NCBI GenBank assembly: GCA_007922305.1
Contig: ML677366.1
Span: forward strand, 13,668,910-13,732,909
DNA: 64,000 bases
DNA from: Dermatemys mawii
Taxonomy: Eukaryota; Chordata; Testudines; Dermatemydidae
Reading direction: 5' to 3'
Below the pieces are notes generated by a model. The model searched no databases, was not told the DNA's origin, and saw only the letters and a list, made by a program, of their open reading frames with translations. This document shows positions 23,471 through 34,535 of the stretch, piece after piece (within the stretch, counting starts at the first letter, position 1; each line of letters starts with the position of its first letter). A program made the position numbers and the translations under genes.

Positions 23471-25790
23471 TGAAGTGTTGTGTATTTTGAATGTAAATTG
23501 TGATGGCATCACAAATATGTATTGTAGGACCTTCTGAAGGAGACTGTGGCCAGCTCTCTGGTACAAGGAGCAGGTGCTTGACCTGGGGAAGCAGACAGGA
23601 TGGGAAGGCTCTAAACACTGACTAGGAACTAGAAGAGCAGAAGGATTGTGACTCCCCTAGATTTAGCACGTAGCCCCCTGGCAAACTAAGTGGAGTGGAA
23701 GGAGAGAAGCCCCCCGCTCGCCTTGACACCCCTTGTCCACGTGAAGGCAAATCATTTGGGCCCGGGACAGTTATACCACTGGCTACATTTGCCAGCATAG
23801 ACTCTCCGCTGAGCTCTCCATTCCCCTTCTGGCAGGCGCTCCTTGTATGTTTGATCAGACACTGAATCCATCCGGAGAGATGGACTGAGCACAAGAAGGC
23901 CGGGCTGCCCCCTTCTTTCCTCCTCTGTAGGCAGGACATTCTCTGGTTGGCTCTGGCCTAGGTTCTGTTTTACACACACTTAATCCACCACGTAAGCCTG
24001 GCACACTGGAGTAACATTCAGTGTTGCAGGGGGTGTTTGGGCTCCTGGGATGAATGTCCACAGGGCACTTTGTGATCTTCACATGGCAGGGCATAAAGAA
24101 AGGCCAATAACTTTGTATATGCTCAGGTGTGTTGGCCTGCAGGGGAGCAGAGGTGTCAGGAGGTGGCTGGCAGGGCACACCTGGAAGAATGGGAGTGCTG
24201 GAGCTGGGTGTGGGGCAGCTGGGGGAACGGCTCTAGGGAGTTCAGGGGAGGTAGCCAGGCTCCAGACTGGTCCTGGGGAGAAACGTGCTGGTGAGGGGCT
24301 GAGGCTGTAATTCCTAGCTCCAGGCAGGGCTTAGCTGTGAGCCAGAAGCAGAGAGGCCAAAAGCCAAGTATTCCACTCCTGCCTCACTCATGGAGTGGGA
24401 CTCTCCCTCACAGGGGTGAGATCTGGTGACGGGGCGCAGTGGGCAGAGTTTGTAGTCCCAGCTCAGCAGATAAATTGAGAGGCTTCATTTCTAGGCATCC
24501 TCCACTGGCACCTCCCTTGAAAAGTATTTAATGGCTTTGGTACCTGAGATGTGAGGGGTACCTGGTCTCATTTCCTTAGTGGACAGTGGCACTGCCAGCA
24601 GGTTTGGGGGCAGAGGGAGTATCAAAAATGGCAGGGTCAGGGGACGCCAGCCTGGAAGTACGTGTGTGTTTCCTACTCCTGTTCCATGACTGGGCCAAAG
24701 CCTGAAATCCCTCCTTACTGTTTAACTCAATGGGATTTGTGAATGAGACCCAACCTCTCCTTTCCACACCCTGGCCCCATAGTGCAATGCCCCTGGAGAG
24801 GCTGTGTTTTGTGCGAGGCTATCAGGGGAATGGCACTTTGAGCTGTGAGTTGTCTGGTGTCCAATTCTATGGTCAAACAGCTAATCCCTACTGGTATATT
24901 TGAATTCCCCGTTTCAGTGTGATCTGAGCCCATCCTGCCCTAATGCTGTGCAGGCAGGGAGTATGGAAAACTCCATGGGTCTAGGTGTGGGAATGATCAA
25001 CAATCACTACCAGCTCTTCTGTAGCTGTGGAGCCACAAAGGAGTGGAAATGTAGCACTACATTCTGTCCACAGTCTCATGCTAAGGTGCAGCACATAGGT
25101 CATATGCAACGGGGTATATGAGGGTAAGAAAGATGGAAAGACAAGATCAGATTGTGGAATGACACAAAAACTATCTTGCTTGGGCCGGTCATTGCAGAAA
25201 TGGTACGAGAGCCATTTATCAATGTGCAAATAACCCCCTTGCAAGAGAGCCAAGGCCAATAAGCCTTAAGATATCTATTGAGTAAGTGTCCATGGATCAA
25301 GAGTGTGACCTACCCACTCAAAACCTACCCTCACTTGCACCCATGCTATGTCACTGACATTAACATTATTACAGTGGTTTAAACAAGAGAATTTGGTCCA
25401 ACATATGTAATATCCCTCTACACAACTGGAGAGAAAGGAAACACAATTTCCAGACATCCAGGGAGGGTAGTGTAAATGGGTGCAATGCCACTGAAATTAA
25501 TTGGGTTTCACCCACTTTAGTCAGTGAAGAATTTGACTGGGAAGCTTAACAGGAGTTGGGAATGTCACATGGGGAAATGCAGGTCAGTTTTTAAGCACAT
25601 ACATGGCCACACTATGTTCCTAAGGGCTGACCCAAGCCTCCAGCGGAGGATTCAGACAGCTCAGTAAGGACCTTGTATCTGGGAAGTGAGCCCAATGTCT
25701 ACAACCTGCGCATGTGGACCAGTTCCTCCCTTTGCTCTTGTCATTTCCTTCATTCTTTTATGGCTACAGGCAGCTGTCCCTCATCGTGAG
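23471..25790. other. Intergenic, nothing recognised
   Basis: Unique sequence with CpG dropping to ordinary levels. No gene, tandem repeat or named element seen. Confidence 0.5.
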
Positions 25791-25798
25791 TAGACAAG

Positions 25799-26050
25799 AA
25801 AGCAGCACAGCCTAAGGCACTGGACTAGGGCTCAGGGGACTGTGAGGTCTATTCCTGCCTCTGCCCAACTATATGAGTTTAGGCAAGACACAATCTGTAA
25901 AGCGGGGGAAATAATCCTTTTTTCCTTAGCCCTTGTCTTCTCCACTTGGACTGTAAGCTCTTCAGGGCAGGGACTGTCCGATTATGTGCTTGTACAGTGT
26001 CTAGGAAAATGAAGCCCTGCTCTATAGGTGTGGCAGCAATAGAAATTAGA
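25799..26050 (+). mobile_element. MIR-type SINE with L2-like 3' tail
   Basis: A tRNA-like head (GCACTGGACTAGGGCTCAGG and GAGGTCTATTCCTGCC) is followed by a MIR core remnant (TTTAGGCAAGACACAATCTG, AAAGCGGGGGAAATAAT). It ends in the reptilian tail GTAAGCTCTTCAGGGCAGG, GACTGTCC and TGTACAGTGTCTAGGA. Confidence 0.75.
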
Positions 26051-26289
26051 ATTAGTTGTATTCTCCTCTAGTCACCGTTTGCATTCTTGGAAAGTTTTGC
26101 AAAACATGCATCAAATTGTAAGAGGGCGAATGCAAAAACCAGGCAGTCCAAAAGTGGGAAAGCTGAAGGGGTAGCAAAGCACCACATGGCCATTCATCTT
26201 AAAAAACAAAAAAAGAACTCCCTCCCCACATCAGGTACCATCCCAGACACCGAAGTGTTTACCTGCTATGATGTTAGCACTGGTATCCC

Positions 26290-26640
26290 CTAATCTGGGA
26301 GGACAGGGCCCCACTGCAGAGCTCCCGTCCCTATTGATTTGATGAAGATGCAGGTGGAAATTGTAATAAAGATACAAAATGCACCAGTCGTAGAGCATCT
26401 TGAATTAGTTCGAGGCGTCTCATAAACAAAGCCCTTTGAATGGAGAGCATTCAGAGAGACCAACAGCAGCAGGAAACTATAATTACGTTTAAATATTGTT
26501 AGCATCATTATCTTTTATCCACGGTCAGATTAAGACAATTACGGCATTTTCCGGAATTGTCCTGGCATTCTCTTGACCAGCATTATCTATCATACAGGAA
26601 ATGTGATTTTCTCCCTGCTTATTTGGAGAATAGCCCAGCT
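26290..26640. other. Candidate conserved non-coding element
   Basis: Repeat-free, AT-rich, with local CpG retention (gttcgaggcgtctc near 26408, tacggcattttccgg near 26541) and homeodomain-type cores (CTATAATTACG near 26477). No coding frame. Conservation cannot be tested here. Confidence 0.35.
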
Positions 26641-27814
26641 GTGGCGGGCCTCTTACCACATCAGCTAGTGTCACCCTCACGCTACCCAGTGCGAGCGTCA
26701 GCGCCGACTGGGTCCAGAATGGACCTTCCTGCTTGCTGCTGCAAAGCTAGCCTCCCTCATTCTGGAGAAACAGATACTCCAAATGACACATGGATGCTGG
26801 AGCTGGGAAAGCCCCATTTGGTCATATTCCTGGATGGATCCCCACAGTATTCTCCAGGGCTTTGAATGTCTGTGTCTCACCCGTTCTCCCTCAGTTATCC
26901 CAATCCTCTCTGCACAAAACCAGCAACAACAAAATAGGCCTATTTTTCAGGCACTGCTGCAACAGGGAAATCACTGCACAAGATTTGCCAGCTTCCCATG
27001 CCAGAGGCCTAATGGCCTATTTTTCAGGCACTGTAGCAGCCACGAGAGCACAGAAGATGGAGAGGAGGTAGCCAGCCATCTCCGGTCACCTTTTAAAATA
27101 ACAGTAAGTGAATGCTGGAGTGATTGGGCTTGGCAAACACTGCTTCATGCCCAAGAGGCTTGGTGAGCAATTTACCAGAGGAACTCATTTCAAGAGATCT
27201 ATTCTAAGTTAATTAAAGATGGCTGGCTGGGGTCATCGCCTTGGCAACACTTAAGGATCGGAAGAACGCCTCATTAGGAATGGTGTTAACAAAAAAACAT
27301 TATTTTTTTTTAAATCAAGACAATTCCTGGCACATCTTTATAAACATTCTCTCTTTCTCTCCCTCACTTGGCTTGCCAGCTGGTGGTGAACACATCAGCC
27401 TGAAATCCCAGCCATTCCATGGGGGTGCTGAAAGAAAGAGGAGAGGAAAGGAAAGGAAAGAACATTCCTCAGGTCCAGCCAGCTCAGGCCAGGTTTGGCT
27501 TTGGGTCCTTCAGACTGGACCTGGGCCATTAATGAGGCTGCTGCACAGCGGCTGTTGTGAACGGGCGGCATGGCAGGGAAACATTTCAAGGATGTGACAA
27601 TGTGAGAGGAACATTCTCAAATGTGGGAGGGGCAGCCCAAGGGTTCGAGCTGGACCAAAAAACGTGTGTGTTTGGGGGTGCACGGAATGGTGTGTAAGGG
27701 AACTCCCTACCAAGCTGTGATTCACAGGCCATGGTGAGCTGTGCAGCATTTTCTGGTGACCCATGGAAAGTTGGCTGGGCACATGATGCTGATCTCTAAT
27801 GAGGGTTGGATTGT
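26641..27814. other. Intergenic with a local 20-bp exact duplication
   Basis: GGCCTATTTTTCAGGCACTG occurs at 26937-26956 and exactly again at 27014-27033, a 77-bp period with a diverged remainder. A GAAAG-rich run lies at 27438-27460. The sequence around 27190-27300, with TTAATTAAAGATGG and several CpG, is another possible regulatory patch. No gene. Confidence 0.5.
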
Positions 27815-27925
27815 AGTAGCACTTAAAGGCCAGGGCCCCACTGCAGCTGGCATTGTGCCCCCCTATAAACAAAGACAGTCCCTGCCCCACCAGGTCTACC
27901 ACCCCCTCCATGTGTCCAGATGTGA
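27815..27925 (-). mobile_element. L2/MIR 3'-tail fragment, antisense
   Basis: Plus-strand AGGCCAGGGCCCCACTGC, GCATTGTGCCC and AAAGACAGTCCCTGCCCCAC is the reverse of the reptilian L2/MIR terminal segment. A 285-codon minus-strand frame (27510-28367) runs through it and into the next MITE, which shows that frame is not a gene. Confidence 0.7.
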
Positions 27926-28330
27926 GAAACAGAGCAAATGGGAGAGGAGAGGAAATGACGAGCCAAAGCGAACAGTGGGATTCATGTTTTCCCCTGCAAA
28001 AGGGAAAAACACGTCTCACACTAACAAAGCTAAAACTGCCCAAATATGTTACCGTCCCACGTGAGCAACTGCTATCGCTGCCAGAGTGGCTATGGGATTG
28101 TAAAGGGGAGGGACCGTCTCCAGGAGACGAGCTCTCTGGTAAGAAGCGGTACACGCTTTCCCACCTGTCTTGTATGGAAAGCAGAGTATCTGCCCTGCAG
28201 ATCTGAACGCAGGGCTTTGCCCCTAGTACGTCTGTGCTGCTCCTTGGAAGCCAAGCATTAGTATCTGAGGGCCGGCCAGCCTCCCACAGAGGACAGTACT
28301 GACGCCTTGAGAACCCACAGTGTGAGAATA

Positions 28331-28610
28331 GGCCTGGTCTACACTGTGGGGGAGGGCAGTCGAACAAAGATACGGAACTTCAGCTACACGGCATATCTTA
28401 GGTCGACTTACCTGGCTGTCCACACGGCAGTGAGTCGACCGCTGCTGCTCCCCCGTCGACTCCGCTTCTGCCTCTTGCAGAGGTGGAGTTCCGGAGGGGG
28501 AGCGCACTCGGGGATCGATTTATCACGTCTGTACTAGACGCAATAAATCGATCCCCGATAGCTTCATCACCACCCGCCGATCCGGGCTACCCGTAGCAAG
28601 CGTTGCCTGA
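28331..28610. mobile_element. Harbinger-like MITE with internal palindrome, copy 1
   Basis: Starts GGCCTGGTCTACACTG; the right end is a degenerate inverted form near 28580-28610. It shares blocks with 48341-48637: CTTAGGTCGACTTACC, GAGTTCCGG, GGGGATCGATTTAT. GGGGATCGATTTATC near 28510 and GATAAATCGATCCCC-like sequence near 28540-28555 form an internal hairpin. No transposase. The family call rests on terminal motif and general knowledge of turtle MITEs. Confidence 0.75.
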
Positions 28611-29059
28611 TCGCTTCACCCCGCACACACCAAAATCAGGAGTTTGTCTCCCGTTGGATCCATGCAGGTCGCTGCAACAGGGAGGCACAAGAGCAATTTG
28701 CTGCTGAGATTTTAGCAACATCTCTAATTGGCTCAGGGGAGGCTGTGACGGGGCAAGGCTTCCTTTTAACTTTGTGCTATGGGAGAGCTTGGGCTGGGGG
28801 TCAGACTTCCACCAGATTGGGGCAGGTTGCTGATCTCTCAGGATCAAATTCACCCCTGGTGTATTTTCTTTCTAGTGGGAGTAGGATCAGGCCCCACCTG
28901 GGCAGGTAGGAAAGCAGGTCAGGGCCTCTGTGAGTCAGTGCATCTGAACATCTCTGTTTGGCCAGGAGTAGGTGTGTTTGATCTTCTGCCAACAAGAGAG
29001 AGCATACACATGAGAGGGCTATTCCCTAGCATGAATAACAATCACTGTTTGTCCTCACC
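28611..29059. other. Intergenic, short dispersed motif
   Basis: Contains AGGATCAAATTCACCCCTGG (28840-28859) and GTAGGATCAGGCCCC (about 28881-28895), a motif pair repeated elsewhere in the window. Otherwise nothing recognised. Confidence 0.4.
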
Positions 29060-29245
29060 TAGCCCTTTTCATCTGAGGCTTTCCAAGACTTTACAAACAC
29101 CCAGGCACCAATCCTGTAGGGTAGGTCAGCATTCTCCATATTTTAATTAATGGGCTTGCTCCTGGCCACACACTGAATTCATAGCAGTGTTGGACTTAGT
29201 AGAACACATGGCTGCCAAGTCAGAGTCTGGGCCTTCATGACTAGA
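29060..29245 (-). mobile_element. MIR SINE fragment, antisense
   Basis: The plus strand shows CCAAGACTTTACAAACACCC, TGTAGGGTAGGTCAGCATT, TCCATATTTTAATTAATGGG and CTCCTGGCCACACACTGAA in the order of a reversed reptilian MIR. A TG/CA-rich degenerate tract follows to about 29400. Confidence 0.65.
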
Positions 29246-30545
29246 AAACGCTTTCTTTGGTCAGAAGAATGTGCACAAGTATCTATGTGGGTGTACACAC
29301 GGGTATTTTGTGTACAGGTGAAACTGCCTGTGTGCAACATACACAGGTATGTGTGTGCATGTCTGTGCACATGTGAACGCATGCCGACATGAGCATGCAA
29401 ATTCCCTGTGTATGGAGTAACTGGGCTACCCTGAATGGATGGCAAACGGACTCTCCCCAAACTGCCTCTCTGTCAGAAAAATGGTCTCTTTAAACAAAGG
29501 AAAACAAAGCCCTGCACAAGTGACTACTGACTCTGGATCCCTTCATTTTTCGGGTGCCCAACTTGAAAGTCCATTAAGGGGCCTGATTTACTAGTTAAAA
29601 GTAGCTCCATTCTTTTCAGGCCCCAGTCTGTGTGTGCAGAGGAACAGCCCTGCACCTTTGGCTTCCACTTCACCCGTACAGCTGCTGTGTGATGGTAGCA
29701 TTTACCTAGGGCCTTACAGCCAGAAAATTCCCCTTCCCTTTGGTTAAAGGGACCCTGGGCTCATGATTTATGGCATGTAGCATTTCTGTCCCTGGGCTCT
29801 GAGGCAGAGGCTTAGGAGATGCCTGGCCCTATTTTAGTCCAACAGTTGTGGCTTTTTTTGTTGTTTTAATCCAGAAATTTTAACATCGCTGCCTGCTACC
29901 ACCAGGCTGGGCAGAGCAGCTTTATTTTCCACTTAATTAACTGTCATCCAGTGACCCACCAATGAATGGTGCAACCCTCACTGTAATGTTCCGGAAGCCA
30001 GTCTGCCCTACCCTGTGCTGGAGTAGGATGTGGTCTCGCTCCTACTCCTACCTGCTCCAGGCTCCCCCCACTCTGTGCCCCTCCCCCACGCTTCCCCAAG
30101 AGCAGCTCCAGCTGTAATTCTTCTCCTGACAGCAAAGGGCAACTTGACGGATGGAACATCCCTTTCTCGGAGGAAATTCAGCCATTTACCGGGCACTAGT
30201 GCGAGGAACTCAGCAGTAATAAAGAGGCACAACGTGCTCTCTCCCTTCCTGTACTCCACGGGAGGTGCTCAGAGAAGTACCGTCATGCTGATTCCCACAA
30301 CGGATACCCTGGCAGCTGTGATCAGGTGGGGCCTCTTGGGACGTCGAGTGGGTGAGATCTGACCCATCGGCTCGGGCTCTGCCCCTTCTGGTCTAGTCTG
30401 TTGGGAGTGAGGGAAGAAGAAAGATGGCAGAAAAGGGAAGGAAGGGGAAGAGAGGGAGATGAGGAAGAGGGGGGGTTTGCAAGCCCAGTGAATAAACAAC
30501 CCTTTGGGTGCTGAATGGATTGACTGGGTTTCCTCCTCTGCCATC
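29246..30545. other. Intergenic, possible non-coding element at 29.83-29.96 kb
   Basis: A degenerate TG/CA tract to 29400. At 29830-29960 AT-rich repeat-free text with CCACTTAATTAACTGTC (near 29930) could be regulatory. A GA-rich run lies at 30405-30475. No gene. Confidence 0.4.
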
Positions 30546-30549
30546 ACTC

Positions 30550-30720
30550 TGTCTCTCTATAATATTATTTGTATGGGGTAGCGCCCGGGAGCTTCACAAC
30601 AGACCAGGACCCCATTGTGATAGGTGATGTACAAGCACAGCATGAAACGGTGGTGCCTGCCCCAAAGCACACATTGTACATTCCAGTCCCTGTGTAGGCC
30701 ACAGCAAGCCGAACTGCCGT
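30550..30720 (-). mobile_element. L2 3'-end fragment, antisense
   Basis: Plus-strand TTATTTGTATGGGGTAGCGC, AGACCAGGACCCCATTGTGA, TAGGTGATGTACAAGCACAG and CCTGCCCCAAAGCACAC is the reversed reptilian L2 terminal region. About 170 bp, without coding capacity. Confidence 0.8.
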
Positions 30721-31390
30721 TCTGAAAGACTAAAGGTGCAGTGGTCGAGAACCCCGTTCTGTGGGTGCTCTCCCCAGCCTCCCCTCCCTCACCCAGAGAG
30801 ACTTTGCCTCCTGCCATTTGCTGGCTCAGGTGGAACTCTGGTGATTGTTTTTTTCCCCCCAGTAGGGGTGGGGACATTACAAGGTGAGGCGAGGTTGCCC
30901 AGAAGTTACCAGCCGTATCAGGAAGGTTCCTGTGGGTGGCTTAGAGTTAGTGATTCCAGCTCCCCTGGAAAGTTTTATTCCCCAGAGACACTTGTCCCAG
31001 AGCTGTCTTATTGGATTACTTAACTAGGGAGCTACGGGACCCTGGGCTAAGAGACACAGAGGAGTCACTGAGACACACAGGACAACGGAAGTCCCACACG
31101 CGTCCATCCCACCCAGGCTCCTGTGGTAACAGACAGGCCAGGCAATTCCCAGAGGATGGGAAATAAAGCAGGGCTGAACTCTCCTAAACTCTATCTTGAA
31201 CTCCATCCAATGCCTGAGTTGCGTTTCCAGTGGAGAGAACAAAGTCATGGTCCGAAGAACCCCGAGGGTCAAACTCCCATTGCTGAGGTTTAGCTCCAGT
31301 CCATGGACTCTTGCTGTTTCCCCGCTCAGGGAAGTGATGGACTGACAGTACTGGCTAGAGCGGAGAGGCAATGTGTGATGTGAGCTTCTC
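30721..31390. other. Intergenic, nothing recognised
   Basis: No gene or named repeat. May include the diverged beginning of the minisatellite that follows. Confidence 0.45.
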
Positions 31391-31396
31391 CCAAGG

Positions 31397-31640
31397 CAAT
31401 GCCAATGCTCTTCAATCTGGACCTGCAGCACCCCCTGCTATTTCAGTCCTGATTTGCATCACCCCATCCACATGCATAATGCACATCAATCCAGGACCAC
31501 AGAATCCTCCGCTACTGTAGTACCAGGTTTGCCATACACAGCTCTGCCAATGGTCCTCAAGCCTCACCCACAATCTCCCTTCTTTTTCAGTCCTTGATCC
31601 ACACACAGCTCTGACAAATCACCTCAATTTCCTATAGATC
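31397..31640 (+). repeat. Diverged minisatellite, period roughly 65-75 bp
   Basis: At least three degenerate units: CAATGCCAATGCTCTTCAAT with CTGCAGCACCCCCTGCTATT and TCAGTCCTGAT; then ACATCAATCCAGGACCACAG; then GCTCTGCCAATGGTCCTCAA with TTTTTCAGTCCTTGATCCAC; then GCTCTGACAAATCACCTCAA. An inverted relative is at 34413-34500. Confidence 0.6.
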
Positions 31641-31699
31641 TTTACTTTGTTTTTGTGTTGTACAGACATTTACAACACTTGGGCTGAAATCTAAAATCT

Positions 31700-31812
31700 A
31701 TTAAAATAGTCATAAAATCACAGACGTCAGATGGAAAAAGATCCCATTAGGTCACACAGTTCATCTCCCTGCCAGGGCAGGTTTGTTCCTTTTGTTGTTC
31801 CCCAGTACTCTG
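31700..31812 (-). mobile_element. CR1 LINE 3' fragment, antisense
   Basis: ATAGTCATAAAATCACAGAC starts the fragment like the reversed CR1 terminal repeat. GGAAAAAGATCCCATTAGGT and CCTGCCAGGGCAGG follow in CR1 order. Confidence 0.65.
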
Positions 31813-32230
31813 TAAAACTAGTAGAGATGGTCAGATTACAGGGACAAATTCACAAATAATTTATTAAATGGAAAATAGCAAAACTGCATCAAATAAGTTA
31901 TTCGTGCTGAATAATTTAGCCAGCTGTAAAACTAACACGATGTTTAAAATCCTACATAAAGTTTGACACTGGGTCTCTGTGTATCTATGTGTGTATCTAA
32001 ATACACACACACCCCCATCCAGCTGGGCATATTTATCTATAGGCAAGTAGAAGTCAGTAAAAATTAATCCAGACTGCACAATTCTTAACACTCCACTTTG
32101 TTACAGAGAGTGAATTTCTTTTGGCTCAGATAACGGCTTGTGTCATTTGTGGACTGGATATCCATTTCTAGTTTTCCATGAGGTTTCAACTTAGCCCTGG
32201 GATGTAAGGTTACTTGCTTGTTTTCCTCTC
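31813..32230. other. Intergenic, AT-rich
   Basis: Nothing recognised; a small CA run at 32002-32012. Confidence 0.5.
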
Positions 32231-32280
32231 ATATATATGTGTATGTGTGTGTGTATGTGTGTGTGTCCGTCCGTCCGTCC
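32231..32280. repeat. Compound microsatellite TA/TG then CCGT
   Basis: ATATATATGTGTATGTGTGT runs into four copies of a CCGT-type tetranucleotide at 32266-32280. Confidence 0.95.
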
Positions 32281-32289
32281 TGGGCTTGG

Positions 32290-32600
32290 AAGGATCCAAT
32301 TTTAATTGATAAATATCAACAATCATCCATTTCTCCCTTCACTGCACACAAAACCCGATCAAAATAATTTCCATTGCTAATAATCCGAATTTCCAGAGAG
32401 GGAACGTTGACATGAACGTAGGATATAAGGCATGCGTAAGCATCTGTCTATCCATTAAGTTACAAATATGGCCCTTCACATCGGAACCCCTTTTTCCTTG
32501 GCTGTGAGTTCCATTTGGAAATCTGACAGTAAGACATCAATATGGTAAAATGTTGTGATTATTTAAGGGAAAATACTCTGAATCGCTCTGATTCAGTCAC
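32290..32600. other. Candidate conserved non-coding element
   Basis: About 38% GC, repeat-free, with CpG retained (cccgatc, atccgaat, gaacgttg, gaacgtagg, tgcgtaag, atcggaac). Contains CCAATTTTAATTGATAAATA near 32296, which holds an AATTTTAATT symmetry. No coding frame. Confidence 0.4.
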
Positions 32601-33639
32601 CAACAGTTAAAGCTAGCATGGCTTCTAAGCACTGTTGCTCTTTGTCCTCGAAATCCCCTTCAGGCCCTGTGTTTATCGGTCACTGATACAGACATGCTCT
32701 ATCTTTTGGGTCTGATCTTGCAATGCTTTACCCACACTAATATTTCTTTCACATGAGATACCCATTGATTTTGCCGACACTGCTTGCTTCATCAGACCCT
32801 CAAGTTACAAGGTCTTTGGGGAAGGGCCTGGTGGCTTTTATTTGTGTATAGTGTCCTCAATATTTATGGTGGTCTATAAATATGGGAGAGCTGCCAGATT
32901 GCACAGATACACACAGGCAGGCAGAAACCCTTGGCAGAGGCACACAAAACATAGCTGGGTTCTGAGGGAAGCTGCTGTGGGTGGTGTAACAGGGTCAGAG
33001 GAGAATGCTCCAGACCAGTTACAAACACATAGTTGTGCCTGAGGTGGGGGCAGTGCCTTGCAGGTTGCAGCTCCCAGTTTTCCCAGGGCTGAAGCTGCAA
33101 CAGGCAGGTCAGGGTTACGAGTAGTGCACAGGGTGGCTTTTACAATGAGCCCAATGGGAAGAGAGCCGCACAGGTGGCGAGCCAGGCCCAGACCATCTCC
33201 GGCCTGAGGGATCCTCACTCACAAGGAGCTGGAGCGCCAAGGAGCAGTTAGCATGAGACTCAATGAACATCACCACCACATAGCAGCACAAGAGCTAAGC
33301 AGGGGGGGTTGGGAGAGGGGTGGATTCCTTCAGCTTCTCCTCAGGTCTGGGGAGAGGGTGGGGGGACAGAAAAGGCCACTTCTCTCTCCTGGGTGCTTTC
33401 GTACCCAGAGGGATTCGATGGAGACACACTCTAGCTCTGCCTCAGCGTGAATGAGAGTTCACTTAGCCGCAGCACGACAAAGCAACAGGGGTCCCTTTCA
33501 GGCGCTGACCATCTGGGCAGGACTAGGAGGGGCGGACGACAGGAGAGGCGGGCTGGGCAGCTCACCCCTTACACAATGAGCCCTTGACCAGTTGCCACCC
33601 CGGTCACGCTGTGATCCCGCACCCAGCGGCTGCGAGGTC
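32601..33639. other. Intergenic, nothing recognised
   Basis: Unique, moderately GC-rich after 33150. No gene or named repeat. Confidence 0.45.
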
Positions 33640-33990
33640 AGCTTCATTGTGGTCACTCCATAAAGATGTTACAAGCAGGAGCCGGAGCAAATGAAAACCA
33701 GTCAGCAAGCTGTAAACTGCCCCGGCCCTCACAGTTCATTAGGCAACCCCAAAAGAAACTTTATCTGAGAGTTGGAGTCCTTTTCAGAAAGAAACTTTTT
33801 AAATATGTAATTGGCTCTGGGAACCAGGCCCCAACGGGGAATGAGAAAGCAAGGGAAGCACTCGCCTTCATCAGTGCAAGGTCCCTGATTTATTTATGTA
33901 TTTATTTCTATTTCAAAGCAGCACTGCTCTGCATATCAGGCCCTTTAGAAGCACAATTATTCTCTCGACAGAAGACCTAACTTAGACTGT
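33640..33990. other. Candidate conserved non-coding element
   Basis: Repeat-free block with TTTTTAAATATGTAATTGGC (near 33797) and low-complexity TTTATTTATGTATTTATTTC (near 33890). Its 104-codon plus frame (33666-33980) has no domain. Confidence 0.3.
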
Positions 33991-34412
33991 GCTTATTTGC
34001 CTTTCCAAAAGGCAGCATTTCCCCACCAGCAAAGGCAGATACCCGCATCCTCCCACCCCCCTCTTCTTACAGGGATTTCATCATCTCTCTATAGCTATAT
34101 CGCTCTCCAATAGCCCAACACTGAGCATTCACACTTACTGTTTCTATGGAGCTGTACATCTTCAAAGACCGGTACAAACGTTAACTAAATAATGCATCTT
34201 CACTCATTCCCTTCGGCTGGGTTTCAAGGTATTGTAAATAAATGGTATGTATGCCCTAACAAAGTACCTGAGGCCACATGGGAAATGAGCTTGGGGCTGG
34301 GGATAACAGTCTAATGGATGCTTGCCCGTATTACCAGAGGAAAAAAGTGTTTTGATCCACCACAGAGTCTTGATTTAATTTTGGCACAATTAAGTGTTTT
34401 CTGCTGGGGTTA
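33991..34412. other. Intergenic, nothing recognised
   Basis: Unique sequence, no gene or named repeat. Confidence 0.45.
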
Positions 34413-34500
34413 GACCCAGGACTGGAACTGCAGGGGCAGCTGTGGGTCAGGGTTGGAGTGCTGTAGGAAGCCCAGGACTGGAGTATTGGAGGAACACGTC
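34413..34500 (-). repeat. Fragment related to the 31.4-kb minisatellite, inverted
   Basis: CCCAGGACTGGAACTGCAGG followed by GGCAGCTGTGGGTCAGGGTT is the reverse of the unit with CTGCAGCACCCCCTGC and CAGTCCTG at 31.4 kb. CCCAGGACTGGAGTATTGG begins a second partial unit. Confidence 0.5.
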
Positions 34501-34510
34501 ATACTACAAT

Positions 34511-34535
34511 GAATAATAATAATAATAATAATAAT
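34511..34535. repeat. AAT trinucleotide microsatellite
   Basis: Eight AAT/ATA units followed by an A-run. Confidence 0.95.

Noticed and set aside
27510..28367. 285-codon minus-strand open frame, the longest in the window
   Set aside because: It crosses an L2/MIR tail (27815-27925) and the start of a MITE (28331), has no domain, and reads as low-information Ser/Pro/His text.
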